Assembly: GCA_944470555.2 (NCBI GenBank) | Contig: OX104128.1 | Coordinates: forward strand, 4,030,001-4,094,000 | Direction of reading: 5' to 3' | Origin: Heterobilharzia americana | Taxonomy: Eukaryota > Platyhelminthes > Trematoda > Strigeidida > Schistosomatidae | Length of the DNA stretch: 64,000 nucleotides | In this document: piece after piece, positions 34,901 through 42,190 of the stretch | Position numbering within the stretch: the first letter of the stretch is position 1 | How the letters are laid out: every line of letters starts with the position of its first letter | Translations under genes and position numbers: made by a program | Notes under the pieces: model-generated | What the model saw: the letters and a program-made list of their open reading frames with translations, nothing else | What the model was told of the DNA's origin: nothing | Databases searched by the model: none

Positions 34901-36847
34901 CATACATAATCACCGTCTGCCTCGTCGCAGAATGTTAGCTGAAATAAGTTGAGGGTGGAGATAGCAAGACTGAAACATGGTAACAGTGCATGAAGTCTTT
35001 GAATGTTGATCTGAGTCGTGTAGATGAATGTAGATCTTTTAATTGGGCTCGCGTGGAAGCCGAGGTCGGTGGCTGGAGACTTTAGGTGATGCTGGTTAGA
35101 AACGATGACTGATGCAAATGGTCCATGCTTTATCTTCATCTTAATCGTCATACCGCACTCCAATGGCTTTATTCCATTATGTTGTTTTCGCCATTTTTTA
35201 CAACTCATGACAGCCTTCTTGATCTTCTTAGATATGCCGATGAGTGGCAACTTAGACCTTTACACAATAATGTGAAGTCCTACATCGACGCTGACTGACT
35301 ATTAGTGAGACAGTTGATTTTACGGTGAAATAAAACACTAAAAACCTTCACTGAGAGTCACATGTCATGATGAAGCAAAATACAATTAGATGATTTATGA
35401 ACAATAAGTGTCCGCCACTTCAGTGTGAATACAAGTACAGCAGTCTGGTAGGTACTTAACATGCCAACACTACGTCACGGATTCTAAATCACTCTGCTTT
35501 CGCCTCCATAACCACGCCTCTGTAAACTATGTATGAACAGTGCATAAACGGTGGGCTACAATTTAAACATGGATGGTGTCTTTTTATCTACTTTTCTTTT
35601 TAAATACTGGCAGGTGGTTATGCATTCATAGCTTTTATCTGAGAAATTCTATGCACTACCTTTTGACAAAGCAACGACATTAGCGTCCAACCTAATATTA
35701 GGATGCTAGTGGGAAGGAAACGATGCGAATAATTACTCCGCATTATCAATAAGCAAATAGATTCACAACTTAATCATTGATGACCATGTATTAATAAGGT
35801 GTTGGCGTGGATAAATTTTAAGACCGAGGGTTTATATAAAAAATGTAAACACAAAGGGCCAGAAAATGATTACTCACCTAAAGCGGACACACCATTTACA
35901 TTAGAAGAAAACGTATAAAGTAGACGATGAATGATTTCTACTTCACTGCCATGCAACCATCTGTACAAATATAGTTATTTGAAGAAAAAATTACTTCATC
36001 TGGTGTTGCGCTATTAGGATGGCTTGAGTAATTGTTCTCCACACCAAACCTCAGCTAAGCTGTCATCCTCCCGCGTGATGACGTCAATAAGACGAACGGC
36101 ACCTATTAAGAGACTAGCTACCATAGGAATGATGAGTTTATCAAAACTATACCATTCGTTGAGCTTTTAAGGATGAAAAGAATGTTCTCAAGGAATTCTG
36201 GCTGGAAACGTATCTCGTCAAACCACGATGTTTTATATTCATCTGAGGCAAGCACGGTTTGTATCAATCTTGAGAATATAACATAAACAATGTATAAACT
36301 AACCTGCATGTTTCAACAAGTGTCGGTGTGTCTCTTGAGTAAAGCAAACCAGTCACTCGTATGCTTGACTAAATAAGTTCTCAAACAAAAAGAAAACATA
36401 CATAAATGATTCACTTTCACTCATCCTACGACACGCAAGTGGGTCGTAAGCTAGATTTGCGAGTATCCCCACGATAATTTCCTTCATATAAATTGAATAT
36501 ACACACAAACGTTATTTCTCACCAGTAGCCTGGGGTTTGAACATTCCCCAGAGCATTATTAAATATTGAAACAATTTCGAACTCATCAAGGAATTTTAGC
36601 ACATCCGATTGACCGTTAGGTCCCATAAACAGCACAACTGTTCCTCCAGCTCAGTATCCAGCTGTTTACAAGTTGGATCATTATCTGGGCTCCCCCAAGT
36701 TGCAGAGGTCTCGCTATTAACCCTCTTCAAAAATTTAATCAACAGCGAGAAAAGCCAGCGTCTACTATATGCTGTGTCACCAATCATGTCTAACTGCTTC
36801 AGATTATCATCGTAATCAGGTGGTGGAGATGGATTACGAGTAGACAT
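10739..36847 (-). CDS. SAAL1: SAAL1 (serum amyloid A-like 1) homologue, nine-exon gene with retroelement-filled introns
   Basis: Exons (minus strand): 36847-36523, 36481-36421, 36368-36304, 36268-36153, 36117-35995, 35960-35878, 28171-28007, 15984-15842, 10948-10739. All introns are GT-AG. The N-terminus MSTRNPSPPPDYDD, the box YSRRWLFSLLIKFL, ELEEQLCCLWDLTV, EIIVGILANLAYDP, DTPTLVETC and FILKSSTN parallel the vertebrate SAAL1 armadillo-like protein in order and spacing as I remember it. Joined length is 1291 nt (about 430 codons; the human protein is about 474). The 3' exons are less similar, but phases at exons 5/6, 6/7, 7/8 and 8/9 all fit (K, E, D and a clean codon boundary). SAAL1 is linked to cell proliferation in vertebrates; its role in flukes is unknown. 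Single-base frame breaks occur in exons 1, 3 and 5 and at the exon 1/2 junction, so the locus is either mis-assembled there or damaged. A further acceptor TTTATAG at about 36862, just upstream of the ATG, could serve a 5' UTR intron or trans-splicing. Confidence 0.82.
10992..11730 (-). mobile_element. RTE-C 3' fragment with 12-bp target-site duplication
   Basis: Element body 11004-11718 is flanked by AATAAGCGCATA (10992-11003) and AATAAGCGTATA (11719-11730), a 12-bp duplication with one mismatch. The minus strand holds the last about 700 bp of RTE-C (C-terminal WKRSCEEEMKACGQSWSQVE, then CGACAGATAATAATAATAAT). It sits in SAAL1 intron 8, in the sense orientation, with its tail some 50 bp from the exon 9 acceptor. 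Confidence 0.85.
11990..12045 (+). ncRNA. Possible hammerhead ribozyme relic without its SINE
   Basis: GAACTG CTGATGAG CTC (loop GATCGCAAAT) GAG A AGAAC GGCT GTCC. It has an intact CUGAUGA core, a short stem II (CTC/GAG), GAAC in place of GAAAC, and a GTC cleavage triplet after a short stem III. Stem I pairing (AACTG with CGACGTT) is imperfect. The order of parts matches the SINE ribozymes, but the flanks do not match Sm-alpha. Confidence 0.4.
12104..12845 (-). mobile_element. RTE-C 3' fragment with exact 12-bp target-site duplication
   Basis: ACTGATCTAGTA at 12104-12115 and at 12834-12845 flank a 718-bp 5'-truncated RTE-C copy with an (AAT)n tail on the minus strand. It contains a CCAG tandem run (about 12433-12460). 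The truncation point is at CTCCCG. It lies in SAAL1 intron 8, sense orientation. Confidence 0.9.
12955..13680 (+). mobile_element. RTE-A element, degraded 3' portion
   Basis: Plus strand: remnants of the C-terminal region (TCGTAGTGTAGGTCG..., CGTTTGCCTCGTCGCGTAATG, CAGGCTGGAAAAAGGC) and the conserved tail with GTGCAGTAATGTCTGGTCC ending at about 13680. It is antisense to SAAL1 within intron 8. Confidence 0.75.
13690..14189. other. Intron sequence with a weak tRNA-like fragment
   Basis: AACCTATTGGTTTAAAG near 13724 resembles tRNA-like pieces at about 16926 and 27417 (ACCCATTGGTTGAAAGTC). The rest of this SAAL1 intron 8 segment has no recognisable content. Confidence 0.3.
14190..15700 (-). mobile_element. 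RTE-B element, RT palm to 3' end
   Basis: Minus strand: an RT region with ATFDSVDREVFLQSN (about 15520-15475), a GCPL-type box (GVHQGFSLSPFLLNF, about 15370-15330), the YADD-equivalent LEYADNIVLLAEDT (about 15232-15190), then the C-terminal region and a 3' tail with (TCAG)n at about 14200. Several stops and shifts are present. The YADD box reads YADN. About 960 bp of this copy are almost identical to 25860-26822 on the opposite strand, damaging mutations included. Confidence 0.85.
15842..15984 (-). CDS. SAAL1: SAAL1 exon 8
   Basis: Acceptor CATACTTTTTAG, donor AAA|GTAAGC. It encodes DPQILPCLIHIACGCQKQKS, then ELPLVRGILADLNVLFKDII and KSISSSLK. Helical, armadillo-like in character. Phase joins exon 7 (split Asp codon) and exon 9 (phase 0). 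Confidence 0.85.
16128..16905 (+). mobile_element. RTE-A element, best-preserved C-terminal region
   Basis: The 148-residue frame from 16136 to 16582 reads MAFANLRHLWHRRHIPLSLK, LQVFDHRRLRSIGRILW, NAEVRCRVLGRRGKSVDEVV, RLRWLAHVLRMPSHRLPRHT and KTWHQCMKSLTVGLSHVG. These are the features of the C-terminal domain of schistosome endonuclease/reverse transcriptases. The 3' UTR ends with TAATGCCTGGTCCTATGTTG and a (GAT)n run (about 16888-16905). It is 5'-truncated and lies in SAAL1 intron 7, just upstream of exon 8, antisense to the gene. Confidence 0.88.
16906..17039. repeat. tRNA-like fragment after RTE-A tail
   Basis: ACCCATTGGTTGAAAGTCAG at about 16926 repeats wording found at 27417. It is short and lacks a full A box/B box pair here. 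Confidence 0.3.
17040..17415 (-). mobile_element. Penelope-like element, 3' fragment (third locus)
   Basis: The minus strand gives INRCIDIDAFCQTMRKIINN followed by a tail ending TIKPSSS...TSAINIPHH. This is parallel to the tails at 396-702 and 1010-1390 (INRCMDIDPIYQPIRKMI; TIKQPSSENTM; ATNIPHYID). No GIY-YIG core remains. Confidence 0.7.
17416..17913. other. Intron sequence, no recognised feature
   Basis: Part of SAAL1 intron 7 between the Penelope-like fragment and the full-length RTE-C copy. No domain or repeat recognised. Confidence 0.4.
19119..19736 (-). pseudogene. RTE-C copy 1 reverse transcriptase, fingers/palm part
   Basis: A 205-residue frame with a linker containing TTTTTTTC-type low complexity, KCGKAAGPDGIPPEAL, KKGDLSVCKNWRGI and ERLKDALDSKLQPEQAG: RT motifs 0-2a. 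A parallel frame (19443-19048) holds LNFIDFEKAFDSVDREVIWQ, so at least one frameshift separates motif 2a from motif A. Confidence 0.85.
20896..21147 (-). pseudogene. RTE-C copy 1 apurinic-like endonuclease, N-terminal part
   Basis: 84 residues in frame: GTWNVRTM (first catalytic Asn box) and EVLGIRESRWNGSG (Glu box). This is the N-terminus of the EEP-fold endonuclease that nicks DNA for target-primed reverse transcription. The frame is lost after FGVAIMMSP. Confidence 0.85.
21848..23012 (-). mobile_element. RTE-A/B-type element, RT palm to 3' end
   Basis: On the minus strand: SSSGILQGCPLSPLLFDFVM (RT motif B, about 22955-22895), a broken YADD region, FGMRFSPPKYKLFLQDW (about 22728-22680) and the C-terminal region. 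The 3' tail at about 21860 has the conserved TAGGTCCAAGCTGACAC wording. It is 5'-truncated at about 23012, abutting the 5' end of the plus-strand RTE-B. Multiple stops. Confidence 0.75.
24047..24117 (-). mobile_element. RTE-A 3' tail nested in the RTE-B endonuclease
   Basis: TCATCATCATCACTATCAAC then ATAGGACCAGGCATTACTGC and TGGTTCAAGTTGCC-type wording: the last about 70 bp of RTE-A in minus orientation. It interrupts the endonuclease between the FDWIPI segment and ISAYAPTDCSSDN. Confidence 0.85.
24156..24575 (+). pseudogene. RTE-B endonuclease domain, C-terminal part
   Basis: A 139-residue frame. It corresponds to the EEP-fold middle and end (AGEF in place of the usual GDxN box, STNF, the DH/H box region as HIGHIASG). 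It is preceded by the nested RTE-A tail and followed by stops. The missing GDxN Asp makes activity unlikely even where the frame is open. Confidence 0.8.
24600..24860 (-). repeat. Inverted piece of RTE-B 5' UTR inside the RTE-B body
   Basis: CCGACCACTATGTC and GGTAGCAGCTATAGATCGGC here are the complement of the RTE-B 5' terminus at about 23030-23130. The piece replaces or interrupts the region between the endonuclease and the connector. Limits are approximate. Confidence 0.65.
25150..25614 (+). pseudogene. RTE-B connector and RT N-terminal part
   Basis: A 154-residue frame: VEARKMENASGLGNTQQLFR, IITEQDGTLITSQYRRLERW, AEHFKAQLNCPTATLQLPSM and an altered AGPDGLPPE motif (AARPDSLPPEV). It is preceded by a CAG/TAG disruption of REQWW. 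The RT continues in other frames to 26300. Confidence 0.82.
26823..28006. other. SAAL1 intron 7 segment; tRNA-like piece at 27395-27465 (-)
   Basis: Mostly unassigned. On the minus strand 27413-27401 reads GGGTTCGAACACC, a B-box-like sequence, preceded by AGAGATGACTTTCAACCAAT. It looks like a decayed tRNA-derived SINE head; no cloverleaf could be drawn. The junction at 26823 is where RTE-B homology ends. Confidence 0.4.
28007..28171 (-). CDS. SAAL1: SAAL1 exon 7
   Basis: Acceptor CCTTTTCAG, donor TACG|GTAAGT. It encodes VLPTFGVYLRKVCEDAPHVI, HFFTYYNSLRAIIPIIDVV and IASLPCTDAMCCYLY. Split codons at both ends match exons 6 and 8. Hydrophobic helical pattern as expected for an ARM/HEAT-type fold. 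Confidence 0.85.
28172..28394. other. SAAL1 intron 6, proximal part
   Basis: No repeat or exon recognised apart from the polypyrimidine tract serving exon 7. Confidence 0.4.
28395..28745 (+). mobile_element. RTE-A degraded fragment (plus)
   Basis: The plus frame 28399-28713 contains MPFASLHHLWHTKSRV and YGSETRPSKQDDLKGLW, a diverged form of AFANLRHLWHRR and YGCETWPLKVED of RTE-A. The tail abuts the opposite-strand RTE-A tail at 28790. Confidence 0.65.
28790..29135 (-). mobile_element. RTE-A degraded 3' end (minus)
   Basis: Complement of the RTE-A tail and 3' UTR (ATATGGGACCTAGTACTACTGC at the end; plus-strand ACTCACATTGACTCCGACTA region; ACGTTTTAGTTTGATCG). It forms a tail-to-tail pair with 28395-28745. 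Confidence 0.65.
29136..30208. other. SAAL1 intron 6 sequence with a scrap of RTE-A tail
   Basis: A 60-bp piece at about 29862-29925 (CGTTGCCACATCTCATATCA) resembles the RTE-A 3' UTR. The rest, including the frame 29336-29560, has no recognisable content. Confidence 0.4.
30219..33609 (-). mobile_element. RTE-C, full-length copy 2 (inactivated)
   Basis: A 3391-bp element flanked by GTTACGTACT at 30209-30218 and 33610-33619, a 10-bp target-site duplication. The order is as in copy 1: 5' UTR with GGGCATAGGACTAGCAACCC, endonuclease remnants (33144-32589 frames, with MSTLSFGVAIMISARASQAL), RT with LNFIDSEKAFDSVDLEVSWQ (31440-31380) and MDFADDDLCLMSHKLEDLQG (about 31086-31030; one residue inserted in the FADD box), then C-terminal region and (AAT)n tail. 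It lies in SAAL1 intron 6, sense orientation. Stops and indels abound. Confidence 0.92.
33620..34399. other. SAAL1 intron 6, no recognised feature
   Basis: AT-rich unassigned sequence between RTE-C copy 2 and a further RT fragment. Confidence 0.4.
34400..35290 (+). mobile_element. RTE-A/B-type fragment, RT thumb to 3' end
   Basis: The plus frame 34418-34735 reads FWMRSAPAKCTLLLQNRSSF and VGLTDQFTYSGHQTSPSGLV, the region after the YADD box (FAPSKC / FTYLGS type). It is followed by a degraded C-terminal region (GTTGATGAGGTTGTGAACC, CATCGACACAAGTGG) and a tail near 35260. It is antisense to SAAL1. Confidence 0.72.
35291..35877. other. SAAL1 intron 6, donor-proximal part
   Basis: No repeat or exon recognised. 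Confidence 0.4.
35878..36117 (-). CDS. SAAL1: SAAL1 exons 5 and 6
   Basis: Exon 5 (36117-35995) encodes SLLIGAVRLIDVITREDDSL, then shifts frame at a T run (36041-36039 area) into VWRTITQAILIAQHQM. Exon 6 (35960-35878) encodes WLHGSEVEIIHRLLYTFSS and NVNGVSAL. A 34-nt intron separates them, and the split Lys codon joins them correctly in the second frame of exon 5. In that frame the segment parallels the vertebrate ILEAAKQ...WLDVYMHILQLL region. Confidence 0.8.
36153..36847 (-). CDS. SAAL1: SAAL1 exons 1 to 4
   Basis: Exon 1 (36847-36523): MSTRNPSPPPDYDDNLKQLD, MIGDTAYSRRWLFSLLIKFL, ELEEQLCCLWDLTVN, then a one-base loss near 36612 and SDVLKFLDEFEIVSIFNNAL in the next frame. Exon 2 (36481-36421): EIIVGILANLAYDPLACRRM. 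Exon 3 (36368-36304): KHTSDWFALL, then a frame change into YSRDTPTLVETC. Exon 4 (36268-36153): LIQTVLASDEYKTSWFDEIR and FQPEFLENILFILKSSTN. Introns are 41, 52 and 35 nt. The start codon was chosen because MxxRNPSPPP matches the conserved N-terminus; a longer in-frame Met at 36877 would lie before the TTTATAG acceptor. Confidence 0.82.
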
Positions 36848-37084
36848 TACTGTGAATAATCCTATAAAGTTAAGCAAACAGTTGTATCAACCAATATGAT
36901 ACTTCGGAGGCTATATTTACAAGTAGCGCATTACACGATCTCCCGCTAAAAAGCTGTACTCAAATAATTAAAATGGTTGTTAACAGAATAGAAGCTCTCA
37001 CTTAACTGGCTTCAGCGTGTACGATCCGTGGATCACTACTCCCTAGGGTTATAACCTGTGTACACTTAAAGAGGGGAAAAAGTG
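36848..37084 (-). promoter_or_regulatory. Upstream region of SAAL1
   Basis: On the minus strand TTGCTTAACTTTATAG ends about 15 nt before the ATG and could be a cis- or trans-splice acceptor. No TATA box or other clear element was identified. Confidence 0.35.
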
Positions 37085-38900
37085 TCGGTTATAATGTGAA
37101 AATTCAATTAGTTCTGGCCAGATCCCAGACATACGTCAAGTGGGTATCCATTCGGCTTTTAAAGGATTCAGACGAAGTAACCTGGATCACATCTTCAGGA
37201 CGAGCGTTCGAGGGTTTAATAACTCTTAGAGAATAGAAGTTGTGCCTGACATCTAACCTGCTATGTTCCAGGCTTAATTTCTGTGCGTTGTAGAGCATTC
37301 GAAACCTCACTCATTCACCTTAGTTTCGATTTGTAGAGTGCCTCGCCTCTTCGTTGTCCAGCTCTATCGTCTGTCAGTTATCTTTTGCTACTAAGTGTAA
37401 GTGCATCCCGTGTACTTGCTGAGTCGTCAGTTCACCTCTCTTCTCTCCCTGTTTTCTTTTCCAGATTCTCCTGACTACTACGACACTCACACTACTCTGT
37501 GCGCCCCCCACAACAGCGTACCTACCTACAGGTTGGACGAAAACTTATCGACAACTGGTCGTTACAGCATGTCCTCTAAGATTAGTGCTGCAGCTAAGAT
37601 TGAATAAGTGAAGGAGTGGGTGGCCAGGTGTATTGAGAATGTTGTCAGTCATTATCAAGTCCCCTTTTAGCCTCCAGTATTCCAGAGGGTACAGATCCGG
37701 TGCAACCAGTCGTTCTCCGTATATTTTCGACCTACGTTCTTGAACAGATTTTGTCGAACACCTCTGGATACCTTCTAAGCCTACTTTGACCTTCTGGAGA
37801 GAAGGGGCGAAGATGATGGTCCCGAACTCCAAGTGAGGCCATATGAAACTATTGAAGAGTTGGTGGAAGCATCTGCTATCTTATTGTCCGAAAATTCGTC
37901 CAAGAGTTACCAACGCCGAGTTTTCGCGAAGTACTTTTCTGTCACAGTTGGCATGGGATTTTAAGTTTTAAGGGACTAGAACGCCCAAATCTTTCTCTGT
38001 AAGTGACGCTTTGAGTTCCATGCCACTGAGGCTATATACATGAGATGCATCGTGTTTTACGTGTACCAACAACACTAATACCAGCAATATTAGTCTGGGT
38101 AGGAGAAACTTATAAATTTTAATCTCCTCCTAGATCTCGAGGCCATATGTATGACTGACCGTAGTGGAATACCTGCCGTCTGACTCATTTATAACTTCCT
38201 CTGAGTGTTAGCCTTCAACGCTATGATTGGTCAGCGTTGCCGTACCGGCGAAAAACAAAGGGCTCTATCCTCTAGCCCTTTTAACTGCCCTCTATTGTCC
38301 TTATATGCTATAGGCCTATCTGCAGAACCTTTGGCATTTGGAAAGTGGCAGAAAACTCTCCTATAGTTCCAGTGTTTTAACAGTGGAACTAGTGACAGAA
38401 TCCCGTCAGCTTGTGAGGCATCCAGCTTCGCGAACTTGGAAGGTGGTGCAGGCTGCATTAAGGCATTCAAAAACGTATGTGAATTTTCTGGCTAGTAAAC
38501 TAAGTTTTTGAAAGGTTCTTGACCGCCGATGAACAGAGGTGGGGACTGTAACGTAGAGGCTACATGCATGTGTAGCGGCAAATAACTTCCCCAGACCTAT
38601 GGCCTAGGGTTAGACGACGTTGAAAATCGGTGATAAACTTCATTTTCTCAGCCGACTCAGGAAACTGAAGGGACAAGGACGCGAGCCTCTAATCATCTGC
38701 GCATCCGATAAACATTTCTGCCACTTCATCTAAGGCCACTAGCTCGCTGTGTTTACAGTGCTCATCTAACATACTCGCCCCGAAACACAGAACGACCTAC
38801 TAATCAACTCTCCACCCCATGTTCACCCGACGTTCAGGGAGAAATGGGTGGCTAACCGGACCCCACCTTTTCGTTACTAATGCCACCTTCCACCCCGACC
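37085..38900 (-). mobile_element. CR1-like non-LTR element, 3' part, interrupted
   Basis: The minus frame 37832-37545 encodes VGLEGIQRCSTKSVQERRSK, YPLEYWRLKGDLIMTDNILN and HPLLHLFNLSCSTNLRGHAV. The frame 37310-37104 encodes LSLEHSRLDVRHNFYSLRVI and VTSSESFKSRMD. Together these are the conserved end of CR1-type RT proteins. About 240 bp (37320-37565) separates the two halves and looks like an insertion. Farther upstream (37840-38900) the RT is too degraded to follow; the limit is a guess. Confidence 0.65.
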
Positions 38901-39044
38901 ATTGAAGCTGAAAGTAATGGCAATTCATGTGGTATGGTGCCACTAGATCGCACTCAGAAGTGAGTTCCTGATATAATTCTGACCCTCCCCACCGATTTTG
39001 AAGCGTTTGTACGCTTCTGTTGTTCATGCTTATCGGCTATCCTT

Positions 39045-40925
39045 ATGAAAGCCATGTTTGTTATGGGCAGACCACTAATACCAAGAACAATATTGCTTGT
39101 GTCCAGACCACCTGTTGTAATAATCATGGAACCGCGGCCTCATCTTAGCCTACCGGATGAAGAAATAAGTATCCACATGTACACACACTTTAGATGTGGC
39201 CGGGGTAGTAAGCAAAGGGGCTTCATGGACTTCCTGTATGCTTTTTCTTCATTCCGTCTGGAAAGTATGTTGACGGGAAAAAAGGAAAAATCCTTTTGGG
39301 TCATTGCTGACTGCAATGGTGCTACGGAGCCGGTTGGTTACAAACGCTGAACACCTGGAGTCTTCTGTACAGACGCATCCGCACTGAATCATACCGTGGA
39401 ATTCGCGCCTTCCCTTCCATACGGATACAAAATTATACGTTAGGACTTCAACTCACCGGAGATTTAAAGGAGAAAGTGTGCAGGGTCTGTCAAGTATGAC
39501 AATTTTCTCACCACACTGGACATTTTCGTGTGGAAACGGTTCATCGCCACCCCAACAGGTGATAATGTTCTTGACTTAGTGTCCGGCCAAAACGTTAGTT
39601 CTCTTCCAACCTGTGTGGGCTTAGGGCTCTCGCGAAGCGACCAAAAGACGGTATTGTGTGCCTTTCTGCTTCTTTCTACAATTTGCACGTCAGGCAATGC
39701 ACTCACTTCCCTTCATATGGAGTGCAAGAACTAAGCTAAAGCTGACTGGGAACTGGTGTGCTCATCGACCAAGTGTAGTGACTGGGGGAATTGCATCATC
39801 GTGGCTGACCATAAGACAGAGATAGGTATACTTTACTGCCACTTACATGGCTGTCTTGATGTTACTGCTCTCCTTGACGAAAACGACCTGGCCCGCTTCA
39901 AACAAATCTTTTGTTCATCAGGTGACGTATCGAAAGCTGCATCAACTATTGACAAAATACCTTGTGTACCATCACTTTGTTACACTGCAGCCCCATTCTA
40001 GCACTGTTAATTCCATTACTCAGCACCAAGTGCTTGAGAAACAAGCCAAAATTATTGGGCTAGCTAGTTGCTTTAAAGTAAATGCACTCACACAACTTCT
40101 AGGGTAGCGAATGAATCTATAGAGCAGTGGCATTAACCTTCTCATCCATAGCAGCAGGGTTCGCAACAACCCACGAGAAATGTGTGAGTCGATCAGCAAC
40201 ATGTTTCCTTCCAGCTCCCTACAGCCAACAGACTTCTCTAATGGTACTAATTCAATGTTCGGCATCGACCCACCATCCTTTCACGCACTAAGAACTATTT
40301 GCCCCACTGTGTTCGCATGTGATAACATTAATCAAGGTACCAGAACGCACAACAACTACGGTAGCCTAGGCACCGGTGGGAGGAATATCCTCACATTTCT
40401 TCAGACTTGGTGGCCCTGAGATTTCAGGGTTGTTTCCTAAGCTGTCCCCCATTCCCTTAGAAGCTCCTCCACACCCCAGCTTGTGGAAGACCTGCTTCAT
40501 CTCACCTAAACATGAGTCTAGTGCAAACAGTGAATTGAATAACTGCAGGTCAACAATTACCGCACCTGAGCAATTAGTCAGATAAAACGCTCTACAACTA
40601 TGCTAAAAACAGCCTTCTTACTTCCAGTCAGCATAGGTTCTTGAAATCATGTTCAGGCGTCGCTAATCACTTCGGTTTTTCTGACTGCATGGCTACCGGC
40701 TGAGTACAAAGCTCAATAGTCCTGGTCCTCCATTTTAACACCTCTTTAGTATTTGACCGCGTTGGCCAATCTCTACCACTTGATGGGTTGAATCAGATCC
40801 TACCTAAGCAGCAGTGACAAGTTTAAAATAAAAAGCGTCCACAGGTATTTCACAATTGGCCGGCCTCGATACGAATATGGACAGGATCACATATCTAGAT
40901 ATCTGTCTTTCCAGTGGCAAGCATT
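39045..40925 (+). mobile_element. CR1-like non-LTR element, endonuclease and RT N-terminus (plus)
   Basis: The plus strand reads YKIIR*DFNSPEI (about 39422-39462), a GDFN box with Gly replaced by a stop, followed by IATPTGDNVLDLVSGQNVSS (39545-39605), the end of an EEP-fold endonuclease. Later there are WKTCFISPKHESSANSELNN (about 40480-40540), RT motif 1, and LVFDRVGQSLPLDGLNQIL (about 40748-40805), RT motif A. Stops and shifts throughout. It is oriented away from the minus-strand copy at 37085-38900. Confidence 0.65.
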
Positions 40926-41340
40926 TTGGATGAGACGATTAGAGATAAATATTGTTTTCCTTTTCAATACTCTGCGCGATATATACCGTTTTCGTCTGGT
41001 CGACAAAGTCAGTTCTCAGGAGCAGGTTGCTATAGGTCACATAATAAAGCTCAGGGAGACGAAATGGAAACTTGAAGCAGAACACACTTTCCCAAAATCA
41101 CCCCGGGGTTCGACAAGATTCATCACTCGTGCCAATGTTCTCAGTTTTATAGGACTCACTAAGCTAAAGGCGCACGGTCAAGCATCCATGTCACTTGATA
41201 CTCTGTCGCGTTATGTTGCGCTGCTTGTAACAAATCCTCTAGTATTTTGGCCCGACCCCTTGAATAAACCATTTTATCTGGCTACATTTGTGTGTTCTCC
41301 CCTGGTCCCATACTCATGGGTATAATACAAGTACAGATAA
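40926..41340 (+). other. Open frame of unknown origin (131 codons)
   Basis: Frame 40930-41325, MRRLEINIVFLFNTLRDIYR and on to FVCSPLVPYSWV. I recognise no domain. It lies between the CR1-like remains and the gypsy gag and may be leader sequence of the latter. Confidence 0.3.
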
Positions 41341-42190
41341 TTGGTGATTGGCTTTTGCGTTTGTCAAGTTCTCACAAGGACAATTCCGAAACTGGTAGGG
41401 CCATTCGCCTCTACGCCTTTGCATCCTGTTTCTTATAGTGGCAGATTTTGCTTATCCGAATTAGAAACTCCCGTGTCCATGCTCGACTATACAGCAAAAG
41501 TTATCCACAATAACCCAGCAACAGACACAATCCACATCATTCCATGCTGGTCAGATGATGCAGAAACACGGTTTCTGTATATTGAAGCAGACTTCCAAGA
41601 ACGGGGAACCACAGATCCGCATTCTGGATTTCTTGCTGTCATACGTTCATTTCCGCGGGAGTTGAACAGGCAGGTTATAGCGCATATATTTAGCCCTGGC
41701 GTAAGTGATCCCCATACACCTCATACGGCTGCGCTTCTGAAGAAACGTTATCTCACAGATCGGTAACGTCTTTGTGAATTGCTTCGTAATATCGGGCCAG
41801 GAAAAAACTCAGCTACTGATGTGCCTGCAGGGATACTGGAGGCTATTGACCAACGGACGTACAATAAGGCCTTTTCCGGGAAATGTTTCACTCAGAACTG
41901 ACACGAATGGTGCGAACCGTATTGGAGACGCCTCAGTCTGTTGTGGTTGATAACTTGGCAGCCTCGGGAGATGAAATATTGCAGACCTCTATCAAAAACG
42001 CCTCCAATTCACGACAGTCTGCGAAAGACCCGAGAGCCAGGAGTCCGAGGCGTCAGAGCAATGTAACTAAGCCAAACAGCTTCTACGAACCCGAAACCCT
42101 AGGTCACGTGGTACAATGCAGGAATGCGTTCCAGCCCATCACAGCAACTCATGTGGTTGTCCAACAGCTGGACCTTACAGGGTGAAAAGC
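41341..42190 (+). pseudogene. Ty3/gypsy-type gag remnant
   Basis: The frame 41341-41766 holds a capsid-like region: AETRFLYIEADFQERGTTDP (F-x-x-x-E-A-x-F type start), FLAVIRSFPRELNRQVIAHI and HTAALLKKRYLTDR. It is stopped at 41764 and continues in frame as RLCELLRNIGPG. A second frame (41883-42185) follows with VRTVLETPQSVVVDNLAASG and RARSPRRQSNVTKPNSFY. No CCHC finger was found. In the family this protein forms the particle shell. Confidence 0.7.

Noticed and set aside
36118..36309. 63-codon minus frame starting MQVSLYIVYVIF
   Set aside because: Reads through a 35-nt intron; only the part from 36268 is SAAL1 exon 4.
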